Shown here piece by piece: positions 12,701-24,429 of a stretch of DNA of 64,000 nucleotides (positions within the stretch are counted from its first letter, which is position 1; each line of letters opens with the position of its first letter). The translations under genes were made by a program, and so were the position numbers. Source of the DNA: Paramacrobiotus metropolitanus. Lineage: Eukaryota; Tardigrada; Eutardigrada; Parachela; Macrobiotidae. The notes beneath the pieces are model-generated. The model did no database searches. It was given only the letters and a program-made list of their open reading frames with translations, and was not told the DNA's origin. The stretch is taken from the NCBI RefSeq assembly GCF_019649055.1, contig NW_026570245.1, forward strand, positions 372,001-436,000, in the 5' to 3' direction.

Positions 12701-15700
12701 ACCGCTGTGCCGAAGAGTATCCGAATATTCCAGCAGTAGTACCGTATGATAATCAAACACAAGCACGTTAGCACATCACAGAAAATAGTCCGGTAGTCAG
12801 CCGTCGTACTCGCAACGAACGCGAAAACAAAATATAAAAAGCAACAAATCCACACGCCAACCCAGTTAACATCAAAATGGACTTTCTCTCCGCTACAAAC
12901 CCTGCCAGATTATTTTTACTACAGAAAGTATCAGGGTTATCAAACCCATCATTGCCAGCGCGACTGGAAGTTCTGTGCCTAGTGCCTACTCTCGCAGTTG
13001 GCCAGAACTTTATGTGGACCAACACACCCGCAACATGTGTTAAAAATAAACGGCAATTATCTAACAACCATAAATACACTAATTTTAACCGCTGTGCGGA
13101 ATTCTTCTGATCAAACTACTGTTGAGGATTATCGGGGCAATAAAAATTACGAAGCGGCACGAAGGTCCACTGAGAAAATTACAACAAGCAAAAATCGATC
13201 ACTTAAACGTGCACACACAATCCGGCGAAACAGCAGTATTAGTGTCGAGAAAAAAAGAAAGCATACACTGACACAACAGTGCTTCCCGTCATTCCCGGCT
13301 AATACTACTACCAGCCGCGTAAATCGGCGGTGTTCGTTGATCCTAATTCCTTTTCTCGCCCTTGTCACATGAGCCCTGCTAATGTTATTAGGGAATTTGC
13401 GAGAGCTTCTCAAGTTCAAACACAAACTCAAATTCAGGTTCCAGACTTGAATTTGAAGTTGAGTTGTAGTCTGAACTTGTGCATTCCTGATTTTGCGAAC
13501 ACCAAACTAAATTTTAAGTTAACCATTCTTAGTAACCTCAGCCCGCAAGCGGTAGTAATGTTGCCTTGCAAGAGAAAGCACCGAAGGTTTCCGGGCTGCT
13601 TTAGTCCATTCTTCAGTATTTAAAAACAAATCACGCAACAAGTTAAACGGAAAAGAAATCTCAGAGTGTTTTCTGATATCAAGAGAGAGGGAATTAGTGG
13701 TCAGTGAAGCTTTTTATTAGCGAATGAATTTTACCATAGCACTCTATGAAATGCTCATGCGGACTACCCCGTCGTCCGTAGAGATTCTATGATAAATTCC
13801 ACTTGGCCTGCGAGCATTTTTTGTGCATAAAACCAGACTCCCATAGGATCAAAAAAATTGTTGGAATTTCTTCTTTCTTTCGACATTCAATGTAGGGCTT
13901 AAATAAAAGTAAATGTCGCGTAACGATTCAAAAATCAACAGTGGCAGCGATAAGCCAAGTAGGTAGCTGCCGACGCCAGAGGCTGGTAGAGACAGCGTTG
14001 ACGAGAAAAACCATGCCGTCGGTGCTGCCCGTAGATTATTTATAGGAGTCGAACTACTTTGAACCAAACTTGTAAACAAGCAGCAAAGTAACAGAAAAAT
14101 GTTTTTCCTTTTTAAAACTTGCTAGAGTTCAAGTTCTTGATCCAGCGGTTAACAAACTGCAGGCATTCGAAAGTTACCCAAGTTGGAGGGCCCTCCAACT
14201 TGAGCTGAAACTTGCACAAGTTGCGTTTTGCAAGTTCAAACTCATGTTTCGGCGGGCCAAAGCCTAGCGTGTATTACTTTTTTGACTTGAACTTGAGTTT
14301 GAGCTTGAAGTTGAAGCGGTTTCGCAAATTCACAAGTATGATTACTCTTCCATCTTCGCCTAAGAGACGCCTATAATTACACTCCCAAAGACATTGCCAC
14401 AACAGGATGCAACTGTCGCGCCTGCTTGGCTTGCCAATCAGGGACTGTGTCGTCCACACCACGCAATCCAGGTGCTGTTTCCTCTGGTTCACGTCCCTGC
14501 GGGCTGCTGTGTGGGATCGTAATGCCACCGCGCTGAATGGCAAACATAAGGGCAACTCTATCTGGATCAGCACTCTTATGCAATCACTGGAGCCTTTGTA
14601 ATTAGCTTCTCCGAAAACTACGTGCCAGCCGCAAGTAATCAATATTATTAATTCCGAAATCCTCTGTTCCGCGGCAGTTTAATCTGCCAGACCGATACAG
14701 TAGCTGGCGTTTATCCAGGTGTACAGCAATGACTATTTCTCGTAACTAGAGTAATATCCTGGGAAAATTCTCATGGATCATGGTAAATTCAGATTTTCTT
14801 CTATACATTAACGCGGGTAACGGGAAATTCTTAGGTAAACACCGGTGAAGATAAAAGATACGGCATCACACTTTCAATGAGCACACAACAATTAAAATCG
14901 CAGACTTACTATCTCAGTGAAAAATTGAAACCATTTGGTTTATAACGTATATAACTATATTTCTAACCACGAAATAAAACGTGGAAAATTTTTACCAGAA
15001 CCGGAAAAACGTGTCAAATAGATTGAGCACCAAGATAGTACTTTACAGCAATTAATCTTTTCAAAGAACAGTTGCACGCCCCATTATTACGCATCTGCCT
15101 TCATTATCAATTCCGCTTCGGCATTGGTCACTCATTATCGATTCCGAGTGAATAAGTGATTCACCAAATAATTAAGTCCGTTGGCGCTGGTCAGAAAACA
15201 GGTCGGTTAACAACGGCAGCCAACGTGACAAGCAGCAGCAGCTGTGTTGTTTTTTTACCCCTCCACACTCTCCGAAATGCCGCTCTTCTTCAGCAGCGAG
15301 AGAGAGAGAGACAAGACACAGCGCCGAACACCAACGTACAGAAATATATTTTTAAACCTACTGACAAACAGCTGCGACTGCTGATTTCGCCTGGCGATGG
15401 CCGAGGGAAAAAATCACTTCAAGATTTAATCAAGCATTCACAAGGCCAGTATCTACGCATGGCCGCATCGCTCGAACCGAAAAGCGCGAAACAACACTAC
15501 ACACAACACGCACAACACACCACAGCCAACCTGCCAATGACCAACGAGAGCCCTCAATCAAAAACGCTTTACACTCGACGCGCGCACACACTCCGCGCTC
15601 TCTTTCGCTCACCAACTACCTGACAGGGAACAAAACCGCACTGCCGGATTCTAGGTCAAATCTGGCATCTCAAAGCTTCGCAGTCAATCCATTCACAGCA

Positions 15701-16571
15701 TGTGTGTCGAAAAAAATTTCTCCGAACCACTCTTCGCAGAAGCCGTTCTAAAACCCTTAACCGCAACTGTTCTTTTTGTAAGTGTCGACGGAGCACACCG
15801 TACACCTAATCGCTGACAACACTGAAAACATGCGATACTCAGCAAAGCAAAACTACAGAAGCTCTCAAAATTCAAATCTCCGCCGACTTCAATTTATATT
15901 CAAAACAATTTTATTTTTAGTATTATATTTGCTGAAGATTTGATTTATTCAGTCATTTCAGTGCTATTTTCATATCTACTGTATGTTATGCAAAACCATG
16001 TTCTTATAATGCAGAACTATCTATTACACTACGGTTGAAACAGTGATTAAAAAAACAATATTAAATTATTGAAAACACCTAAATGCAGCAAAGGATGATT
16101 TCCAATTTGTTGACAAAGCTGGGTTAAATGTACCTAAATGCTATTGTCATTAATTTTGTCCGCACAATTTGCAAGTACCACACACACCCCAGTTTTTTAT
16201 ATATCGCCCACAACCCACACAGCAAGATGCATTCCAATCAATCAAGCATTTAAGCGGCACGTATTGGGAAAATGATTATCGTACGGTTCGTACCATGAAA
16301 CAGCAAAAACGCCAATACACAAACATATTTCCCCAACCACCGCTTTTTACCCATATTTTACGATGTCGCTTATCAAATAGCACTTAAAAGCACATCCACA
16401 GCTAACTTCACCAGTTAGTGCACGCCTAAACTGCGTTGCCAGCACTTACCACAGTCGGGGAACCCGCGTCAGCATTGGAGGAACTCGACGAACCCACAGC
16501 CGTATTCCGCAAGTATGCGCACTTGGAACAAAACCAGTCTCCTGTGGGAATGGCCCGAATTCCATAGCATG
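6799..16571 (-). CDS. MLLT10: AF10/AF17 homologue (PHD-zinc knuckle-ePHD, leucine zipper), 5' incomplete
   Basis: Chromatin protein that in other animals reads unmodified H3K27 through its PZP module and recruits DOT1L through its leucine zipper. Twelve phase-consistent exons: 16571-16450, 12578-12414, 12069-11966, 11841-11736, 11403-10154, 9885-9734, 8887-8746, 8633-8542, 8288-8034, 7777-7254, 7135-7030 and 6920-6799 (stop 6801-6799), about 1046 codons. The first holds the second half of PHD1 ([17 protein letters not shown]), then [48 protein letters not shown] and the closing GFCGEH. The 1250-nt exon is disordered, Pro/Ser/Thr-rich, with a [11 protein letters not shown] nuclear-localisation-like patch. 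Exon 8288-8034 carries the heptad region [18 protein letters not shown]. The first half of PHD1 and the start codon were not found; they must lie upstream of 16571 or outside the window. Confidence 0.88.
13393..14331. mobile_element. Inverted-repeat element (non-autonomous DNA transposon candidate) in AF10 intron
   Basis: The left end reads GAATTTGCGAGAGCTTCTC and continues into repeated TTCAAxx units. The reverse complement of the right end reads GAATTTGCGAAACCGCTTC, also followed by TTCAA-type units. Both subterminal regions (13410-13470 and 14110-14320) are packed with CAAGTTCAA/TTGAACTTG motifs in opposite orientation. The element is about 0.94 kb with no transposase frame and lies inside the 3.9-kb intron 12579-16449. 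A target-site duplication is not obvious. The family is unassigned; a MITE-like element is the best description. Confidence 0.6.
14180..14201. repeat. 22-bp perfect palindrome
   Basis: AAGTTGGAGGG followed directly by its reverse complement. It sits inside the inverted-repeat element among further CAAGTT motifs. Confidence 0.9.
15150..15720. promoter_or_regulatory. GC-richer, simple-repeat-containing block in the large AF10 intron
   Basis: This block contains CAGCAG and GAGAGAGAGAGAGA runs and CpG-bearing sequence flanked by AT-rich intron. It might be an internal promoter for a short AF10 isoform, or simply structured intron. No exon can be assigned, and the ORFs on either strand show no recognisable protein. 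Confidence 0.2.
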
Positions 16572-16786
16572 CTGTACAGAAAAAGCAACAAAAAGTTCGT
16601 TAGTAACTTTGCCAATTTTCACGGCTGTGCAGTCGTCTGCCAAGCACACATGAGCCAGCGGACTTTATTGAGTAGCTTTATCGAAAATCGGACAGAAAGC
16701 ACTTTACCCTTTCAACTCGCACCAGCCAGCTCACATTGTGAGATGTACGTGTCTGTGCTAAATTTACAACAATTCTGCTTACTCCA

Positions 16787-17131
16787 ATGCAAAGGTTGAT
16801 ATCGGGCAGATTCTTCTGCCAAAAAGTCTTCGAAATTTTCAAAGAATATGTACGGCACCTTGATACGCCGTACGCTGATACAGCCGCCGGCCACGAATTC
16901 CCTGTGTACGGCTATACAATATCCATTCAAATTAACCGGTACATGGTCGGCGACACGAGCGTCCTAACTGAACTGACCAGAATTCTAAATCCAGCTGATT
17001 ACGATCGATACGATCCCGGATTTAACCTCGTATCTGTGCATGCGAACAAAAATGACAACCAGCGTTCCAATCTTTACAACAGAATGAAAAGGATACGGTC
17101 ATTGGCATGGCCATTCAAACGGTTATCTTAG
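16787..17131 (+). CDS. Unassigned 114-codon ORF
   Basis: ATG at 16787, TAG at 17129-17131. The translation begins MQRLISGRFFCQKVFEIF and contains EFPVYGYTISIQINRY and NPADYDRYDPGFNL. The opposite strand over 16967-16793 is also open and exon-like, with an acceptor TTAG ending at 16968 and a donor GTAAGC at 16792, encoding VRRIKVPYIFFENFEDFL and SARYQPLHW. Both cannot be assumed real. The minus reading lies upstream of AF10 on the same strand, but it lacks the missing PHD cysteines. It faintly recalls the DBF4 motif-M pattern. I do not recognise either product. Confidence 0.25.
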   Translation: MQRLISGRFFCQKVFEIFKEYVRHLDTPYADTAAGHEFPVYGYTISIQINRYMVGDTSVLTELTRILNPADYDRYDPGFNLVSVHANKNDNQRSNLYNRMKRIRSLAWPFKRLS

Positions 17132-17170
17132 CGGAAAATCAAGAAATGCTGCAGTAGAAGTATAGACTTT

Positions 17171-17497
17171 TCAGATGGCACGGAGCAACAGACGCGAGAC
17201 AACTGCCATCCGCTCACTTGCCAATGCTGGCGTTATGCCAGAATGAATTAAAAAATTGCGGTAAAAAATCGCGGACAAATTCGTACTGCACAAAAACCCG
17301 ATGACGCATCCCGGCTGTACGAGTGAGGGCCATTTTGCGTAATCGACATTTATCAATGGATTTTCATTCAAGTTGTACGCACTAATTAGAATGATATTAA
17401 CGAACGCCATAAAGCATATCAAATAAAACTGCATACAAGCACTTCCACAGAAAATCGATCGCGCAATGCGCCGCAATCTATCCGCATTTGGCAACAT
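17171..17497 (-). CDS. Unassigned 108-codon ORF with one hydrophobic segment
   Basis: ATG at 17497-17495, TGA at 17173-17171. A basic N-terminus (RLRRIAR) precedes a hydrophobic stretch FYLICFMAFVNIILIS, reminiscent of a type II membrane anchor; a second hydrophobic stretch GCVIGFLC follows. No family is recognised and no splice partners are established. It could be the first exon of a Golgi-type enzyme or a chance frame. Confidence 0.25.
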   Translation of the reverse strand: MLPNADRLRRIARSIFCGSACMQFYLICFMAFVNIILISAYNLNENPLINVDYAKWPSLVQPGCVIGFLCSTNLSAIFYRNFLIHSGITPALASERMAVVSRLLLRAI

Positions 17498-20400
17498 TCG
17501 ACGCTACTGGGCTCAAACGTTCGAACTCTTCATTAAAACTTGAAAACTTAATGGTAAGCTGATCTACATAAGTTATAAGTCACCCACCTGTTATCGCAGC
17601 ATTAGCACAATGTTATCAAAATGATTAAATGAGTAATAAAATTACCGCTAATACATCGGTAACATGCATTCGAATGTCGAAAGTCCACTGGCGTAATAAA
17701 TTTAATTACCTAAAATACTTATTTTCTATAAGAAATTTTCGTGTTTCTCATACGGAATAAGTACACAATCTGCAATCTGGATCCCAATGGGGCGCTCGAG
17801 CGAAATACAGATTAAATTTAGGTTTTTACCGCCAGCGAGCGTTTTACGAGAAAAACCATCTGATATCAAATCACGAAGGCAGTATGGTGCCAGCGGTTTC
17901 GGTTCGGTAACAGTTCATGGCGGCCAGGCTGAATGGAACAGGCCAAATAACAGCTGCCGGCTGCCCAATGTCCATACTCCATGGTACGGTAAAACGGTTG
18001 CCGCTTCAAGTGAAGACGGTCCTACGGCCTACCGCCACGATTTAATGCCACGCCCCCCAAGGAAACTCGCACCGTCAGGCGTAACGCTTCAAACCTCAGC
18101 ATCTTCACATCGAAAAAACTGACCACTTCCGCCGTAGTGCAGAGTGACTGCAGACTGCATCTTCATAAACGAAAGTAAACGAAACAAAATCGGAGGTACG
18201 CAAAACTGCAAATTTAAAACAGATTGCAACATATCACTAGTATATTTCAGCAATTCATAAATTACGGAAACTTTTCTGCCGTATCACAGTCAGATTTTCG
18301 ATAGCGATTTGCTATTTTTCTTTTAAACCATAATTTGATACTAAATGCATTTGTATGCGCAGATACTGCGCCAAATTCAAAAAATAAACATTTTTCACGT
18401 ACAGGCTACGTACACAGTAAGGCGTGTGAAAGTATATCAATTCTCCCTTGTTTCTTATAAAAGTCTGTAACCCGTATAAATTTGTGACTTATGGCGTTAC
18501 GGGCATCGGTAGTCGGTACTGCTGTAACAGTGCTGTTACACAATTTAAACGTGTTGTCACTTGTGCGACGTCTAGAATCTCCATCCCCTCGTCTGAGTAT
18601 CATTTCCTTTTTCCGCGCCGCGTGAGTCGCGCCACAAAAGCGGCCTACATTCCATCGATTAGCAAAGTGAGATGCGTGATAACACAGTTTTTAAGTCGGG
18701 AGGAATCAGGACAACGGGGTGGAATATTAAATGGAATTTTTGCTCTACTCTATCAGCATCTAAAATAACATGTCAAATTCTAATGCAATTTAACGGCTCC
18801 ATCAGGATTTAGATGCTGTCAGTCGCCCGTAAAATAACAATCCCAAAACTAAGAATATATTTCATGACTTCTTGCTTTAAATTTACGAAGTTTAAAATTT
18901 CGGATATGCCTAACAAGAAATTACTATGCACCAGACAAGGTTATTATCGACAAAATTTTTATGAAATGCGTGAATCCCAATTCATTTAAAACGCAAGAAA
19001 TGTGATACGAGTAGATAGGCATAGCTTGTTTTATTAAAAATTAGATCGTAGTAAAAAATGGAACAGCATCAAATAAGTACTGTACTAAGATAACTGCAAA
19101 TTATTATTATTAATAACAAACTAATAACCATTCGAAGTAGGCATGGATTCAAATATTTAACGATAAAGTGCTAATTAAACCGGTAGTGCCAGTGACGGCA
19201 CAGAAAAGCAAAAGCGATGTATGTACATTGTACAACTTTACGCATGCAGGATAATTAATGGAAAACTGCTTCCACAAAAGGGAAAACAAAAAGGAAACAC
19301 CAAATATAAAAAAAAAGCAAGAATAACTGCGTACGATATACGGTGTTTACAGTTTGTAGCTGTACATTAAATTTCCCGGTCAGGCAGTATCGATCCTGCC
19401 GACAAAGCGGTGCAGGCGTTATCATAAAAATTGATCGGCAACGTCCCAACGTTATCGATCGGCACAGCCGTACAGTGCACCGCGACCTCACAATGAGCAC
19501 TACTCCACATTACATAAAAAATAGTCGTGCAAAATTCAAACATTCATATTTATCGAACAATTACTTACAGGCAACGCGTGCCAAGAGTTGACTGGTTCTT
19601 TTTAAAATTGCCACTCAACACGCCTGGTTTTAACCGGCAGAGAGATCTAGAGAGGCACCTACAGACAGAAAGAGCGAGAGACAGAGAGAAAGAACACCAT
19701 CAGCAATTTTCACTCGGAAAAGAAAACGCAGAAATTCAAATCGCAGCAATGGCTGTTTAAACAGAGCCAATGAACTTTAGCAATAAATGTTGGCCCGGAA
19801 ACGACGGTGTGCGCGGGTTAGGAAAACCGACTGTTTAGTGCTTATCGTCAGAAAAACGGCTCCTGCTTCATGTGTGCATGTTGTGGTGTGACAATAATCA
19901 GGGGCGGGATCTGTCCAGATAAACAAAATATGGGAACAACATAGCAGAGCGATTTTTTTCTTGTCTGACAACCGAACGGTCGATTTATCACCGCGTGATC
20001 CCGGCAAAAAATGCGCACACAATGTTTTCCTACAGGCAAAATTGTAAGAAAGCGATGACGAAACCGGACTTTCGGCTTTTAAATAGCAAAAGGCAGAAAG
20101 ACACACCAACTACTTTAATACTCACTTTTTCTCTTTTAAAGCGATTAATTGTGGGGCCAAAAAAATTTACCGCAAACTGCCATAAACTTGTTTTACATGA
20201 TTTAGTAAAACCAACTAATAACAAATTAATGACAATTCCGTGTATTTGAATCTGGAAAACTTCCAAGCTTTACTATAAACAATTCAACAGCCATTCTTCA
20301 CAATTTATGATTCGTCAATAGTGCCTACAGTCACTAAATACACTGCGGTATCGTTTATATATGCTGTACATTATTAACCAACAAGTGCCATTATCAAAAC

Positions 20401-20536
20401 TAGAAGTATTAAAAATAAATAAAAACTGTTAAAAACCAATTACGGCATTTATATGATCATCCGGGCGTTGAAACAATAAAGGAAGGCTTCAACTTCAGCC
20501 TTAAAACAACAAAAATAAAATCTTTACCGGCAGTTT

Positions 20537-20767
20537 CTATCTTTTGTCCTCCACAATAGTCAATGAGTAAACAAGCAATTGCGCAGCCAAACCATACAAT
20601 TTCTGACTAATCAGCAGTAGCTCGACCCAGCCGAGGGCCCACGAGGTCACCTTGAGGAGAAAATTAGCCATCAACAAAACCGCTTCCGTTTCGTTTCGCA
20701 TGCACAGCGCTAGGCGTTTGAATAGCGTTGAATCAAACATTTTTCTATTATTGTTCTTATCGGACAT
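20537..20767 (-). CDS. Possible small membrane protein, 76 codons
   Basis: ATG at 20767-20765, TAG at 20539-20537. The middle and C-terminal half is hydrophobic and Leu-rich (LLMANFLLKV, GWVELLLISQKLYGLAAQLL). A GTAAAG donor-like site at about 20528 could extend it in another frame. No family is recognised. Codon composition is less AT-biased than the surrounding DNA, which is the only support beyond openness. Confidence 0.25.
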   Translation of the reverse strand: MSDKNNNRKMFDSTLFKRLALCMRNETEAVLLMANFLLKVTSWALGWVELLLISQKLYGLAAQLLVYSLTIVEDKR

Positions 20768-21849
20768 TTACAACCTTTAGCCTCTCTCCCCTTGGCTGAT
20801 CGCGTTGACCACTTTTTAATCAATACAACACAACAAGGTGTTATGAGACCAACAGCATCGATAACACACTTCCAATATTTTAATTGTGCAATCAGGTAGC
20901 TTTTTAGTGCAGAATTTACGTTGCAATCAGGGGATGTTTACTTCAAACATCGTTAATTGTTTAATACTCTGGTACAAAATATTTTTAGCCTCACGTGAGA
21001 ACTGGAGAAACATTCAACAAAAACGACCTCTGTTCGGTGAAATCAAAAGTCACCATATTCCCCATGCAAATTTTCGATAAGCTAATACCAAGAAAAATGA
21101 CTCTGAGCTGCCAGCGATCAATTAGTCATTAAAATGGTACTGTAGTTTGTCTTGAGCGTAAATCGGTAAGTAAAACGATTAACCAAACGGCTTTTTAGTT
21201 ATCTTTTTTTCAATACTATCTGTATATACTTTAACTCGTAGGATTCACAACGTTAAATCTACAGTATTAAAGTGTACCAGCAGTATTAAACTGTAACAGC
21301 ACACAAAAAAGAAAATACTCTGCTTTGTAAAAATTTAAGGTTATACGTTTACAACCAGCAGAATATCTAAACATGTTAACGTTAAAATTACCTACTGTCT
21401 GTAAATTACCTACTTACGTTATGCAGTTGTTTAATTAGTTTGAGACTTTGTGAGTGACTTCCTGTCGGCATTTATGTGGGATCAAGAATAAAGGTACTAT
21501 ACTTTCTTGATTAATACGATAATTTGTTAACACCTAGCCGACCGAAACCTTACAACGCAAAACACTCGAATGTCACGAAAAAGATCAGTTATGTTATACT
21601 TCGTCGGCAGAAAACAGAGTTCCATGACAACCTAGTTCACATCGTTTTGCGGATATTATACCGTATCAAAAAAACCATACACAAATTTTTGCGTGGCTAA
21701 ACACCGGTTAGATAAGACTTATTTAACGGGCCCCTATTACGTGGCCTAATATTATTGTTGAAGTATTTATATGTGAATTCCAAATATACGTCTATTCTCT
21801 ATTTGCCTCTATATAAAGTTATAAACTGATGTAATAAAATCTAATAAGA

Positions 21850-21960
21850 CACGCCGCGATGGAGAACATTTTTGCGGTTCCGTTGCGCATCGATCGAGCC
21901 AGTTGTTGCTGGCTGCACTCGCAGCGTCGAGCGCGAGGCATCGACATTAAAGTACATTGA
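21850..21960. other. Isolated GC-rich island, possible ncRNA or small exon
   Basis: About 110 bases with markedly higher GC than the kilobases on either side. It contains clustered short complementary words (GTCGAGCGCGAGGCATCGAC region). A 33-codon plus-strand frame opens at 21859 (MENIFAVPLRIDRASCCW) and a minus-strand frame is also open. It is not recognisable as tRNA, 5S, 5.8S or a spliceosomal RNA by eye. Confidence 0.25.
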
Positions 21961-24429
21961 GGTCATTCAACAATACTTGAAAGTATAAACCGAAAAAACC
22001 TTCCAACTGGTCGGATTACCTCGAACGAACTTGAGCTACTGGCCATGCAGTGCAGACCTTTTAATCGAGCTGCACACAAAAGAAACCAACAGGTTTTCCT
22101 GAAGAATCGAGAAAAAAACCAAATATAATGACGTACAGACCTTTTTATTCCCATGCATTTCCGCAACTCATCAACAGATGTGCCGCGCAGGCGCCCAACC
22201 AAGCACATGGAAAAAGCTCAACTTTCACATAATTTAATAACCACACGTTTACTTTTTCGTGCTCCGGACAAATTCTGAATATCAAGCTATCTCGAAGCAT
22301 TTCCCCGGCACTCACACAAACTGCAAAATACTGTGCTGTATTAGTACAGTACTAAAAATTAATCATAAATAGGCGCGCACGCTAATTCTGTAATAAAATA
22401 ACAATTAATTAACAATAAACTCTCCAATGTTATGAAAATTATCATCTTAACAAAAACTACAAATAACTAAGAAAATATACCAAACTAGGCGTTGACAGAC
22501 CGCACTGCAGCAGAAGTTTTTATATTAAAAATTATTTTAAGCACATCAGCAGTAACAAACGCAACTCATGCGATAAAAGAAAATTCAGAATAATTATGTA
22601 CATTGATTACGCGAAAAATCCACTTCATGATTTCCACAACTTCACAGCAGTGTCAGTTACTCTAACCATAAACTGCAGTGTATAGCTTTTTTAACCGTGC
22701 ATACCTTATTAATCTGATATTCCGATGCAACAAAAAGGCACAAGCCAGCACTATTAAACAAAATTATTATGATCTTTGACAAGTCAATCAGGGCATCACT
22801 TACAAAAAAAACCCGTAAATTTTTATTGAATGCGTAAATCTATTATATCGGTTTATATTGTAGCCTGTTGTTTAGTAAGTTCCCTGCGGTATTTTGAATC
22901 TTAATTATCAAATTTTAGTGCGCAATCCGGCATTTACTAATAAGCGCTTAATTGTTCGACTGCAAATGCAGTCGTCTTCAAATTTCTTCAAAAGAAACCA
23001 AATAAATTCATAGGAATATACCTATATTCCCAACACACCATCAAGATTTTTTAACTACTGTGGGAGTATATTTTTCACATGTTATAATTTGATAACAATA
23101 AATAATTCTGTAATACGGGTAGCATTCTTTTCAACTTATTGTAATTAAACAGTCAAAAAGATTTATTCATCGTTCGCTAGAGCCTTTCACGTAGGCCGCA
23201 TTTTATATTGTGCACAAGATTAAACAAGAACACCTTTTAATCGAATTGTAACTCCTGATTCTAATAGAGTAATTCAAAAATCGACTTGGAAGGTGGGCGC
23301 GGTTTGCTTAAGTAATTCAGCGACTTTTACGTAACGTAACTCCTGACACATTATTAGAACTCGCCACACCCAAAAACAGGACCAAAATGCAAATTCTTAG
23401 CCGGTGCCAGTGCGTCTCTTGACTCTTTCAAAGAAAACCACAGCCGGTGGTTAATAAGAAAAAGCATTTTCACTAAAATTTTATTTAGAATGTAATGGTT
23501 TCTTGCATAAATTAAACAATAACAGCTAATTGTAAGAAACAGCGCAGTCCGACAGTCGTAAACTTATAATATTTCAAGTACAGTACTCGTATTTCAACTT
23601 GTACATGCATCGAAATTAAATTATTACAGTACATACAAATTCAATTAGTAAACAGACAGGTGTATAAATCACGCACTCAAACTCTACATAATTTCAAATT
23701 ATCGCTAACTGTAGGATTCAAAATCCGTTTAATTAACTCTTTAATAATTAATAATTCTCGATTCCAGAAAATCTTGAACTAATTGTAAAATTAAGTACCT
23801 TTATGTACACAGACGTTACAGCCTTTTCCGTCACAATAAACGAGAGGATTATCTTCTGTTCCTGTATCATCCGCACAAACACAACAGCCTTCCATGCTCT
23901 CCAAAATACAACTGACCGCTGTTGCCAAATTGCTCATAAACGTCGTCCTTTAACGACCGAGAGCAGAGCGGATCGACTGAAAGCAAATCACTCAATGATA
24001 AATCCAGCTAAAACTTAAAAACATTCGAATGTTCCACAGCTGATCTTGCGCATCATCCCGCAAAACAAGATTAAAACAATCGTATAAAAATAAATATTCG
24101 TAAATGTTTAATATTGGCAATATTAATAGACTGAAAATAAATATATCACAAAATCCAATAATTGCAATGATCAGAAGTTATCGCTTGATAAGGCCGAACG
24201 GGAGGCGGAAATGAAGTCTGCGGATTGATAAATGCTACGCACTGCTCTATCGGCGTTCGTTCGCCTTTAAGACACAAGAGTGCAATAGAGACAAAAAGCG
24301 TGCTCTGAAGAGAATTGACAGAAAAGGAAATAAAAAGTAAAAGCCACCACGTTGCAGTTTGTTGCAGCGTGTTTTTCCGCTAGAGAAAAATTGCACTATT
24401 CGTACAGCCGTATTGGCCATATAGGACGA

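Noticed and set aside
12643-13079. Two overlapping minus-strand hydrophobic ORFs recalling part of a Frizzled-type receptor
   Set aside because: Similarity is limited to hydrophobic character and a GFVxxxx-type phrase. The frames are short, shifted relative to each other and inside an AF10 intron, so chance is more likely.
15156-15623. 155-codon plus-strand ORF
   Set aside because: Composition reflects CAG and GA simple repeats; no recognisable domain and no splice context.
16571-16660. Candidate upstream AF10 exon reading LHS-P-CYGI through a 51-nt intron with a TACTAAC branch point
   Set aside because: It supplies His-x2-Cys spacing but not the preceding zinc-binding cysteines at correct spacing, and the frame stops soon upstream.
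21850-21960. 5.8S rRNA or tRNA
   Set aside because: Some rRNA-like words occur but in the wrong order, and no tRNA B-box or cloverleaf can be drawn.
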